From: an uncultured Opitutia bacterium
GTDB taxonomy: Bacteria > Verrucomicrobiota > Verrucomicrobiia > Opitutales > UBA953
Assembly: GCA_903879465.1 (NCBI GenBank)
Contig: CAIRLQ010000117.1
Coordinates: 1-5,800 of the forward strand
Length of the DNA: 5,800 nucleotides
Reading direction: 5' to 3'
Positions within the stretch are counted from its first letter, which is position 1. Each line of letters begins with the position of its first letter. A program made the translations under genes and the position numbers. This document shows, piece by piece, positions 1-4,836 of the stretch. The notes under the pieces were generated by a model that worked only from the letters and a program-made list of their open reading frames with translations, was not told where the DNA came from and did not search any database.

Positions 1-107
1 AGCACAGTGTTGGGCGCTCCCGGTTTTAGGGTGAGGGTGACATCCTGGCCGGAGTGCAGGTCCTTGCCTTTGACGTAGGCTTCTTTGCCGAGGGTGCGCT
101 GTTTCAT
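1..107 (-). CDS. lpxC: UDP-3-O-acyl-N-acetylglucosamine deacetylase LpxC, N-terminal fragment (continues past the left edge)
   Basis: LpxC is the zinc-dependent deacetylase that commits UDP-3-O-acyl-GlcNAc to lipid A synthesis in the cytoplasm. Only the first 35 codons lie in the window. The protein starts MKQRTLGKEAYVKGKDLHSG and continues QDVTLTLKPGAPNTV. This matches the usual LpxC opening: an M(I)KQRTL start, a glycine-rich turn leading to the conserved LH(S/T)G, then a VTLTL strand and a proline before an Asn-Thr. The ATG at 107 fits the family start. The frame is open for seven more codons upstream to a GTG, but those do not fit the family. The Shine-Dalgarno is poor (AAAGG almost touching the ATG). 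The zinc-binding and catalytic residues lie beyond the edge, and so would a C-terminal FabZ fusion, which some phyla have. The gene is transcribed divergently from pabA. Confidence 0.85.
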   Translation of the reverse strand, partial: MKQRTLGKEAYVKGKDLHSGQDVTLTLKPGAPNTV

Positions 108-192
108 GCCTTTCACATAGTTATTCACACCCCCATCCCTCTGTAAAGGCCTACTTTCGAGGGGTTTGGGGCAGAATTCACGGTGGGAGCAT

Positions 193-221
193 GGGGGCAG
201 GGGTAGGGGTGGGGATAGGGG
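193..221 (+). other. G-quadruplex-type tract (five runs of four or more G)
   Basis: Five G-runs occur in 29 nt: 193-197 (5 G), 200-203, 206-209, 211-214 and 218-221 (4 G each). The linkers are CA, TA, T and ATA. Any four runs meet the usual G4 rule with very short loops, and a further GGG follows at 229-231. The G-rich strand is the pabA sense strand, which is the template strand for lpxC. The lpxC transcript, if it starts upstream of here, would carry the C-rich complement, while a pabA leader starting this far upstream would carry the G4. The motif is plain in the sequence; any function is inference. Confidence 0.75.
194..219 (+). repeat. Left arm of an imperfect inverted repeat (G-rich copy)
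   Basis: This 26-nt segment matches the reverse complement of 369-394 at 20 of 26 positions without gaps, and five of the six mismatches are transitions. Both arms have a roughly 6-nt period (GGGGCA, GGGGTA and similar units). The match continues weakly outward: GCATG lies before this arm and GCACGA before the complement of the other. The arms frame about 149 nt. This could be a degenerate palindromic interspersed element, or two independent low-complexity tracts. Confidence 0.55.
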
Positions 222-368
222 CTTTTTAGGGATAGGCTCAAGGCTCGGAAGGTGAGTGGCCGATGGGGTGCAAGAACAGCCAAGCAAGGAACAATGACGA
301 TGAACTTATGGGACGAGTGCAGCATGCAACGGGTGATTTCATCGCTGTGAACAACGCATCTTCTGAGT

Positions 369-394
369 CCTGTCCCTAGCCCTGTCTCTGCCCC
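369..394 (-). repeat. Right arm of an imperfect inverted repeat (C-rich on plus strand)
   Basis: On the plus strand this reads as hexamer-like units TGTCCC, TAGCCC, TGTCTC, TGCCCC. Its reverse complement aligns without gaps to 194-219 with 20 of 26 identities. The G-runs are broken here (runs of only two to four), so this arm is a poorer quadruplex candidate than the left one. It sits immediately before the 396-416 hairpin. Confidence 0.55.
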
Positions 395-395
395 T

Positions 396-416
396 CGTGC
401 GAACTTTGTTCGCGCG
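396..416 (+). other. Stable hairpin upstream of pabA
   Basis: The sequence CGTGCGAAC, TTT, GTTCGCGCG folds into a 9-bp stem with one T-G wobble and a 3-nt loop. No U-run follows, so it does not look like a standard intrinsic terminator. An in-frame GTG at 397 that could start a longer PabA lies inside this stem, which argues against that start. The hairpin could mark the end of an interspersed palindromic element (together with the G/C-rich arms) or act in the pabA leader. Neither role can be shown from the sequence alone. Confidence 0.6.
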
Positions 417-431
417 TTCACTTGTTCACAC
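408..431 (+). repeat. Three tandem 8-mers of GTTC(A/G)C type
   Basis: Three consecutive octamers read GTTCGCGC, GTTCACTT and GTTCACAC, sharing GTTC, a purine, then C in the first six positions. The first unit overlaps the descending strand of the hairpin at 396-416. An 8-nt direct spacing can reflect an array of protein-binding half-sites, but with only three short, imperfect units chance is possible. Confidence 0.35.
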
Positions 432-480
432 GGAGATGCGGTTCCTTGACAGTTCGCGGCGCCGGGCAAATCGTCCGCAC

Positions 481-1044
481 GTGCTGCTGGTCATCGATAA
501 CTACGATTCGTTCACCTACAACCTAGTCCAATACTTTGGTCAACTAGGCGTGGAGCAGAAGGTGTACCGCAATGATCAGATTACGGTCGAGGAAGCGCTC
601 GCGCTGAATCCTGAACGTGTGATGATTTCGCCCGGCCCGTGCTCGCCTGCTGAAGCCGGCGTCTCGTGCGCGATGATCAAGGCCTTCGCCGGCAAGAAGC
701 CTGTCCTCGGCGTGTGCCTTGGTCACCAGGCCATCGGCCACGTCTTCGGCGGCAACGTCATGCGCGCCCCGCATCTGATGCATGGTAAGACCTCGCCGGT
801 GTTTCATAATAATACCGATCTCTTCAAGGGCCTACCTTCGCCCTTCGCCGCGACCCGTTACCATTCGTTGGTCGTCGAGCGTTCCACTTGTCCCGCCGCG
901 CTCGAAGTGACCGCCTGGACCGAAGACGGTCTCGTGATGGGGCTCCGTCATCGTGAGCTTCCAATCTGGGGCGTGCAGTTCCATCCTGAGTCTTTCGCCA
1001 CCGAGCACGGTCTCCAGCTGCTGGGCAATTTCCTCAAGCTCTGA
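481..1044 (+). CDS. pabA: Aminodeoxychorismate synthase glutaminase subunit PabA (TrpG/PabA family)
   Basis: This is the glutamine amidotransferase subunit that feeds ammonia to a chorismate-binding partner, PabB for folate (p-aminobenzoate) or TrpE for tryptophan. From the GTG at 481 the protein is 187 aa, the same length as E. coli PabA as I recall it, and opens LLVIDNYDSFTYNL like the family. The class I glutaminase features are all present: oxyanion-hole ISPGPCSP (49-56), nucleophile Cys79 in GVCLGHQ, the HGKTSP segment (101-106), RYHSLVVE (126-133), and His168/Glu170 in GVQFHPES. The wording throughout resembles PabA more than TrpG, but no pabB or trpE is in view, so the subunit may serve both pathways. 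In-frame starts at 436 (ATG) and 397 (GTG) would add a basic, non-conserved leader; 397 lies within a hairpin. None of the starts has a clear Shine-Dalgarno. It is the first gene of a six-gene run. Confidence 0.93.
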   Translation: MLLVIDNYDSFTYNLVQYFGQLGVEQKVYRNDQITVEEALALNPERVMISPGPCSPAEAGVSCAMIKAFAGKKPVLGVCLGHQAIGHVFGGNVMRAPHLMHGKTSPVFHNNTDLFKGLPSPFAATRYHSLVVERSTCPAALEVTAWTEDGLVMGLRHRELPIWGVQFHPESFATEHGLQLLGNFLKL

Positions 1045-1047
1045 GCA

Positions 1048-1512
1048 ATGTTCTGTCCGCGCTGCAATCACGAGGATACGAAGGTCCTGGAGACCCGCCT
1101 CGGTAAGGGGAATCATTCCATCCGCCGACGTCGCGAGTGCCTCGCCTGTGCCCACCGTTTCAGTACCATCGAGGAAATCGTCCGCGAAGGCCTAGCGGTC
1201 GTGAAGCGCAACGGTGCGCGCGAGGAATTCGACATGGGTAAGATCGCTGCAGGCATCCGTAAGGCGACCGATAAGCGGCCGATCGAGGTCGAGCGCATCA
1301 ATCTACTCATCTCCGAAGTCGTTGAAGGTTTACAGGCGAAGTTCGAGGATGAGGTTCCTTCCAGTGCGATCGGTGAGGAGATTATGGCGAAGCTGCAAGG
1401 CGTCGACCAAATCGCCTATGTGCGCTATGCCAGCGTCTACCGCGAATTCCGAGACATCGAAGAACTTGCCAAGGCTATCGACCAGTTACGTAAGGGAGGC
1501 AAAGCCAAGTGA
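1048..1512 (+). CDS. nrdR: Transcriptional repressor NrdR
   Basis: NrdR is the zinc-finger/ATP-cone repressor that senses dATP/ATP and represses ribonucleotide reductase operons by binding NrdR boxes. The 154-aa protein is of normal family length. Residues 1-34 carry the zinc ribbon with cysteines 3, 6, 31 and 34 (CPRC and CLAC), followed by the conserved HRFSTIEEI. The linker GKGNHSIRRRREC contains the basic stretch typical of the DNA-binding part. Residues about 50-140 form the ATP cone, beginning VVKRNGAREEFD and ending VRYASVYREFRDIEEL. The ATG lies 3 nt after the pabA stop. The gene overlaps the next start by 4 nt. No nrdA/nrdB gene or obvious paired NrdR box was seen here, so its targets lie elsewhere. 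Confidence 0.97.
   Translation: MFCPRCNHEDTKVLETRLGKGNHSIRRRRECLACAHRFSTIEEIVREGLAVVKRNGAREEFDMGKIAAGIRKATDKRPIEVERINLLISEVVEGLQAKFEDEVPSSAIGEEIMAKLQGVDQIAYVRYASVYREFRDIEELAKAIDQLRKGGKAK
1494..1499 (+). promoter_or_regulatory. Strong Shine-Dalgarno inside the end of nrdR
   Basis: GGGAGG, preceded by AA, lies 9 nt before the GTG at 1509. It is one of the few good ribosome-binding sites in the window. It supports translation of the unknown downstream protein from the GTG that overlaps the nrdR stop codon. Confidence 0.6.
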
Positions 1513-1982
1513 CGGCCGCGCTGCCCAAATCCATCCGTCTGCGCACGCTCAATGCGCTACTCGCCTCGATGGTCGGCACGGCCCCGCAACTGCGTTCTGA
1601 CGTCGACGCCGTCCTGCGCGTCTTCGAGGCCGATGATGAGACCGATCCGCGCCTCAATGCCGCCGACCTTGCCGCCGCGGCCGCCCAGATTTTCCGCCTG
1701 CTCTCGCCAGAGCGCGCCGTCCCGACCGTTGCGGTGCTTGATCACCGGGCCGAACCGTTCGACGCCCTCTGGGCGAACGAGCGCGTGGAGGCTGCCTTGG
1801 CGACCGCGGGTGAATCCGCCGACGTGCTCTTCTGGGTCGTCGGCCTGCAGGACCAGTATCTCGGCGGCACCCGGGCTCGCTCGACCCGCTGGCGCGCCGC
1901 TTACGACGAGGCGGTCGATTATCTGCAAGGTCTCGTCGCCCGTCAGGCTGGGCGCCGTCGCGTGACGGTCGTCGTGCTATAA
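1509..1982 (+). CDS. Unrecognised 157-aa cytoplasmic protein
   Basis: I do not recognise this protein. It starts at a GTG that overlaps the nrdR TGA (GTGA, 4-nt overlap), with a good GGGAGG site 9 nt upstream, so translational coupling to nrdR is likely. It has no signal peptide or membrane segment. The N-terminus is basic and helical (LRTLNALLASMVGT). The middle is alanine-rich and probably helical, with an acidic patch EADDETDPRLNAADL near residues 40-54 and a long Ala run near 55-59. Later parts look alpha/beta: a strand-like TVAVLD, a strand/turn VLFWVVGLQDQYLGG, and a C-terminal TVVVL directly before the stop. GC-rich third positions and tight packing between conserved genes argue that it is real. 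hinT follows 7 nt after the stop. The fold might be a small helical or alpha/beta domain; no function is assigned. Confidence 0.8.
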   Translation: MTAALPKSIRLRTLNALLASMVGTAPQLRSDVDAVLRVFEADDETDPRLNAADLAAAAAQIFRLLSPERAVPTVAVLDHRAEPFDALWANERVEAALATAGESADVLFWVVGLQDQYLGGTRARSTRWRAAYDEAVDYLQGLVARQAGRRRVTVVVL

Positions 1983-1989
1983 CTAATTT

Positions 1990-2337
1990 ATGAGCGCTCC
2001 CAAGACGCTATTCCAGAAGATCGCCGATAAGGAGATTCCCGCTAAGCTTATCCATGAGGACGCAGTGTGCGTCGCGTTCCATGACATTTCCCCGCAGGCC
2101 CCGGTGCATGTGCTAATCGTGCCCCGCAAGCCCATCCCGCGCTTGGCGGAGGCTACGGTGGAGGATCAGGAGATCCTCGGACATCTTCTGCTCGTCGCCG
2201 GGCAGCTCTCGCGTGAGCTCTGCCTGGCCAAAGGGTTCCGGATCGTGATTAACAACGGCCCCGACGGTGGCGCGACCGTGCCACACCTCCACGTGCATCT
2301 GCTGGGTGGACGCGCCCTGGGTTGGCCGCCAGGCTGA
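1990..2337 (+). CDS. hinT: HinT-type HIT family purine nucleoside phosphoramidase
   Basis: This small histidine-triad hydrolase acts on AMP-lysine-like phosphoramidates and aminoacyl-adenylates in the cytoplasm. At 115 aa it matches the compact HinT class. Visible features are TLFQKIADKEIPAKLIHED (6-24), the FHDISPQAPVHVLIVPRK strand pair (30-47), and the triad HLHVHLLGGR with His99, His101 (expected nucleophile) and His103. The C-terminus GWPPG matches the end of the eukaryotic HINT1 type. The usual GGQ-(S/T/E)-V before the triad is GGATV here, so Ala95 replaces a phosphate-contacting Gln. The ATG lies 7 nt after the previous stop with no evident Shine-Dalgarno. The stop is 4 nt before tsaB. 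The family call is firm; the in vivo substrate is unknown, as for most HinTs. Confidence 0.95.
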   Translation: MSAPKTLFQKIADKEIPAKLIHEDAVCVAFHDISPQAPVHVLIVPRKPIPRLAEATVEDQEILGHLLLVAGQLSRELCLAKGFRIVINNGPDGGATVPHLHVHLLGGRALGWPPG

Positions 2338-2341
2338 GTTC

Positions 2342-2992
2342 ATGAGCGTGCCCGAACCGTGCCTCGTCCTCGACGGCTCTGCCCGTGCCGGCATCCGGGT
2401 GGGCGTGTTGCAGGGCCGTCGCTGGATCGGGCAGGGGGTTTCGGCTGACGGCGCCCTGGAGTCGCTTTTCCCGTGTGTCGAGAAGGCGTTGGCACAGGCC
2501 GGCGTGACGCTGGCCGACATCAAATCTTTCGCCCTTAGCGTGGGCCCTGGTTCGGTGCTGGGCATCCGAATCACCGCGTTGAGCGTGCGCGGGTGGTGTG
2601 CGTTGACGCCTCGCCCGATCTTCGTTTGGGAATCGTTGGCGGCTTTGGCGCACGCCGCGCTTTCAGCCGGTGAGCAAGGCCCTTTTCTGGTGGCGACTGA
2701 ATCACGATTGAAGCGCTGGCATGCGCTGGAAGTCGGGAACGATGGTGCTCTCGGCGTGCCCTTCGAAGCGGAAGCCGCACAACTCAATTCCTCCGGACTC
2801 CGCGTCATCTCGGCCAGTGATGCCGCCGTGAACGCGCTGACGTCCGTCGTCATAGTACCTGCGCCGTGGACTTCGTTGCCTCTCAATTTCCAACAACCCG
2901 GTTTCCTGCGCGCTGAAGCTCGACCCGACGCGCTTAACATCGCCAACGATTTCGCCACTTGGTCCGGTGAGCGCCACCGTGGCACCGTATGA
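2342..2992 (+). CDS. tsaB: tRNA threonylcarbamoyladenosine biosynthesis protein TsaB, divergent
   Basis: TsaB is the non-catalytic ASKHA-fold partner of TsaD in t6A modification of ANN-decoding tRNAs. The 216-aa protein begins with a strand (CLVLDGSARAGIRVGVL, residues 7-23) where typical members have (L)AIDTS...SVAL. The signature follows: TLADIKSFALSVGPGSVLGIRI (56-77), equivalent to the usual GPGSFTGLRIG. Then come helices matching KGLALALGIP and SSLEALA (here VRGWCAL and WESLAAL). After residue 110 conservation fades: the common DARRGEVY-like motif appears only as ESRLKRWHA, and the HSE near residue 38 is missing. Length and context fit TsaB. The ATG is 4 nt after hinT, and its TGA overlaps the alr ATG (ATGA). 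tsaB beside alr is a known neighbourhood, for example in Actinobacteria. A longer in-frame start at 2267 lies inside hinT and is not favoured. Confidence 0.82.
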   Translation: MSVPEPCLVLDGSARAGIRVGVLQGRRWIGQGVSADGALESLFPCVEKALAQAGVTLADIKSFALSVGPGSVLGIRITALSVRGWCALTPRPIFVWESLAALAHAALSAGEQGPFLVATESRLKRWHALEVGNDGALGVPFEAEAAQLNSSGLRVISASDAAVNALTSVVIVPAPWTSLPLNFQQPGFLRAEARPDALNIANDFATWSGERHRGTV

Positions 2993-4137
2993 GCGCCTCC
3001 TCCAATAGTTTCGCCGCCCGGGCTTGGGTGGAGATCGATTTGCCCGCCATCGATCGCAATGTCGGTCGCATCAAGCAATCGCTGCCGCCCCAGGTGCGTT
3101 ATGTCGCGGTCGTGAAAGCCAATGCTTACGGTCACGGTATGCCCGAAGTCGCCACGCGCCTGCTGCAAGCCGGGGTGGATTGTTTCGCCGTTGCCAATGT
3201 CGCCGAAGCCGCCGTCTTGCGGGAGATCGGGCACGACGCCGATATCCTTCTGCTTAGCCCGACCTTGCCAGGAGAATTGCCACGAGCCCTCGCGCTCGAT
3301 CTCGACATCACACTCAATTCGCTAGCCGAAGCTCAGGCGCTCGCCGCCTTGGCGCGGTCTTTGCATCGTAAGGCCAAGGTACACGTCAAGGTCGACACCG
3401 GTATGGGCCGCGCCGGGGTCTGGCATGCTCAGGCAGCCGAGTTGTTCGCTTTCGTTCAAACCGTCGCGGAGTTTACTTGGCGTGGCGTATACACCCACTT
3501 CTCCGATGCGGATACCGATGCCAGTTATACCGCAAATCAGCGGAAGATTTTTCTCGGATTGTTGGAATTGATTCCGGCCTCGCTGCGGGCCGGACTGCTG
3601 ATTCATGCGGATAATAGCGCTGGCCTGGAGAGTTTTTCGGCCAACGCTCCCTTTAATGCCGTGCGGGTGGGATTGATGCAGTATGGCCTGCCTCCTTCCG
3701 CTGGATCGTTCCTCGCGAGTCTCCGTCCTGAGCCGGTGCTTTCCTTTCATGCACGGATTGTCCTGGTCAAGGATTTGCCCGCGGGGACTGCGGTGAGTTA
3801 TAATCGGACCAAGACGCTTTCGCGTCCGACGCGCGTGGCCATTGTGGCCGTGGGTTACGGCGACGGCGTGCCGACGGCTGCCAGCAACCGCGGGCAATTT
3901 CTCGTGCGCGGTAAGCGCTGTCCGATCCTCGGCCGCGTGACTATGGATCAGACCATTGTCGACGTGACGGAAGTCCCAGGTGCTGCCGTGGGCGATATCG
4001 CCACGATTCTCGGCGCCCAAGGTGCTGACCGCATCACCGTGGCGGAATTCTGCACGTGGTCCGATTGCATTCCGTGGGAGGCCCTTTGCACGCTTACCCA
4101 GCGCGTGCAGCGTGTCTACCGTACGGACCGCACTTAG
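2989..4137 (+). CDS. alr: Alanine racemase
   Basis: This fold-type III PLP enzyme interconverts L- and D-alanine, supplying D-Ala for peptidoglycan. The 382-aa protein is full length. Key features are the PLP lysine Lys43 in VVKANAYGHG; the VHVKVDTGMGRAG segment with Lys134 and Arg141 (Geobacillus Lys129 and Arg136); YTHFSDAD (168-175); HADNSAG (206-212), the phosphate-binding serine region; AVRVGLMQYG (224-233) with Arg226, the partner of the pyridine nitrogen; the second catalytic base Tyr271 in AVSYNRT; VGYGDG (288-293); and GRVTMDQ (315-321). The C-terminal motif usually reading IPYE is IPWE here, so Trp363 occupies the Geobacillus Tyr354 position. The start overlaps the tsaB stop by 4 nt, implying coupling. 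It is the last gene of the plus-strand run; the convergent cluster ends 21 nt away. Confidence 0.97.
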   Translation: MSASSNSFAARAWVEIDLPAIDRNVGRIKQSLPPQVRYVAVVKANAYGHGMPEVATRLLQAGVDCFAVANVAEAAVLREIGHDADILLLSPTLPGELPRALALDLDITLNSLAEAQALAALARSLHRKAKVHVKVDTGMGRAGVWHAQAAELFAFVQTVAEFTWRGVYTHFSDADTDASYTANQRKIFLGLLELIPASLRAGLLIHADNSAGLESFSANAPFNAVRVGLMQYGLPPSAGSFLASLRPEPVLSFHARIVLVKDLPAGTAVSYNRTKTLSRPTRVAIVAVGYGDGVPTAASNRGQFLVRGKRCPILGRVTMDQTIVDVTEVPGAAVGDIATILGAQGADRITVAEFCTWSDCIPWEALCTLTQRVQRVYRTDRT

Positions 4138-4147
4138 GTTGGTTGTC

Positions 4148-4159
4148 GGATTTAAATCC
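4148..4159. repeat. Perfect 12-bp palindrome between convergent genes
   Basis: GGATTTAAATCC is its own reverse complement and nearly fills the 21-nt gap between the alr stop and the convergent membrane-protein stop. As RNA it could form only a 4-bp stem with a 4-nt loop and has no clear U-run, so it is a poor intrinsic terminator. It may be chance, or a protein-binding site. Confidence 0.3.
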
Positions 4160-4620
4160 TACGCCGCATCACTCTTGGTTTCCTTGCGGATATCGCGAGC
4201 TAGCCCGAACGTGAGCAGGACGATGAACCCACCCATCTGCCATAGCAGACTGAAGAGGGGGATGTCTGTCGGATTGATCAAGAAGAACGGCAGGTAGGGA
4301 GCGAAGCACCAGAGTCCAGTGCTGATGGATGCGCTGTCCATGGGGACACTGGGTCGGAAGATGGTCTGCAGTGCCCAGAGGGCAGCCGGAAGCGCGAGCC
4401 AGTAGCGATCTGTTGCGACCAGTGGATTGAGCCAATCCGTCAGGCTACTGCAGATCACGATGAAAAAGAGCAGGGTGCTGAATAGGCGTATCATGGCCTC
4501 CAGGTTGTTACGCATACGGGTCGGCACGAGTTGATCGCTGCCGAAGCCACTGCTCGTGGTTGCGGATGATTCGTTCCAACCGAGGCTCCAGGCCAGCCAA
4601 TACAAAATAAGTTTGGTCAT
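4159..4620 (-). CDS. Small multi-pass membrane protein, paralogue of the 4837-5268 product
   Basis: No known family was recognised. The 153-aa protein has a short hydrophobic N-terminus (about residues 3-15, rich in Trp), a polar Ser/Thr linker (17-35), and then about four membrane segments near 44-61, 73-88, 102-117 and 121-141. It ends in a charged tail (ARDIRKETKSDAA). Residues 73-109 align without gaps to residues 70-106 of the upstream neighbour with 15 of 37 identities, including YWL, LW, GLW and APY. Both proteins close their last helix with an Arg-Asp pair. The ATG at 4620 has GGAG 11 nt upstream. It is probably the last gene of the uxaC-led minus-strand cluster. Function is unknown; a sensor, transporter accessory or structural membrane role cannot be told apart. 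Confidence 0.8.
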   Translation of the reverse strand: MTKLILYWLAWSLGWNESSATTSSGFGSDQLVPTRMRNNLEAMIRLFSTLLFFIVICSSLTDWLNPLVATDRYWLALPAALWALQTIFRPSVPMDSASISTGLWCFAPYLPFFLINPTDIPLFSLLWQMGGFIVLLTFGLARDIRKETKSDAA

Positions 4621-4628
4621 CGTAGGTT

Positions 4629-4772
4629 TTACTCCGTGATGGTCTCTCCCTTAAGCGTGCCTTCGGTGAGGCTCGCACCGAGATTAAAGTCGCTGGGCGG
4701 GTGGTTCTTCTTGCAGGAATCGAGAGTGGTAAGGCTAAAGTTCGTAAAAAGGTTCAGCAGCGGAAGTCGCAT
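4629..4772 (-). CDS. Possible 47-aa small lipoprotein
   Basis: This short frame lies in the 216-nt gap between the two paralogous membrane genes and stops 8 nt before the downstream ATG. Its third codon positions are GC-rich (33 of 47 codons end in G or C by my count) while second positions are not, a coding-like pattern. The peptide opens MRLPLLNLFTNFSLTTLDSC, a short positively charged start and hydrophobic stretch ending in LDSC. This resembles a signal-peptidase II lipobox, though Asp at -2 is unusual. A hydrophilic tail ends GTLKGETITE. There is no visible Shine-Dalgarno. A GTG at 4886 would extend the frame but would overlap the upstream gene by 50 nt. It may be spurious, in which case the gap is an untranslated spacer. 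Confidence 0.3.
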   Translation of the reverse strand: MRLPLLNLFTNFSLTTLDSCKKNHPPSDFNLGASLTEGTLKGETITE

Positions 4773-4836
4773 GAGGGGATGGACGTGGGGCGGGCCTATC
4801 TTGCCCCCTTGCTCAGACGCACGCAAGCCTCGCGAC

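Larger units (their letters stand above)
108..480. other. Divergent lpxC/pabA intergenic region, rich in secondary structure
   Basis: This 373-nt stretch separates two divergent genes and must carry both promoters. I see no coding region that looks real. A minus-strand frame at 125-469 encodes a low-complexity, Pro/Cys-rich peptide with no family resemblance. No convincing sigma-70 promoter stands out on either strand. A TTTACA near the lpxC start (minus strand) lacks a good -10 at the right distance. A TTGACA at 446-451 (plus strand) lies too close to pabA and has no -10 partner. The region does hold a G-run tract, an inverted diverged copy of it, a hairpin and a tandem 8-mer array, listed separately. 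Base composition differs visibly from the flanking genes. Confidence 0.7.

Noticed and set aside
446..451. TTGACA as a -35 box for pabA
   Set aside because: A -10 at normal spacing would be AATCGT and transcription would start around or after the preferred GTG start codon.
125..469. Minus-strand frame of 114 codons in the intergenic region
   Set aside because: It crosses the G/C-rich arms, which creates Pro/His repeats (PYPHPYPCPHAP), and it matches no family. It also overlaps the pabA leader hairpin.
397..480. N-terminal extension of PabA from GTG 397 or ATG 436
   Set aside because: The family starts at (M)LLxIDNYDSF, matching GTG 481; the extension is basic and non-conserved, and GTG 397 lies inside a hairpin stem. 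ATG 436 cannot be wholly excluded.
2113..3234. Long minus-strand open frame of 373 codons
   Set aside because: It lies antisense to hinT, tsaB and the start of alr, all with clear family matches. Its translation is low in recognisable structure and rich in Arg/Pro/Ala, as expected of a GC-rich shadow frame.
4138..4158. Bidirectional terminator between alr and the convergent cluster
   Set aside because: The 12-bp palindrome can give only a 4-bp stem and there is no U-tract, so an intrinsic terminator is not supported.
4668..4686. Small stem-loop TCGGTG/CACCGA in the gap between membrane genes
   Set aside because: It has a 6-bp stem with a 7-nt loop, no U-run and lies inside the possible small ORF; it is too weak to call.
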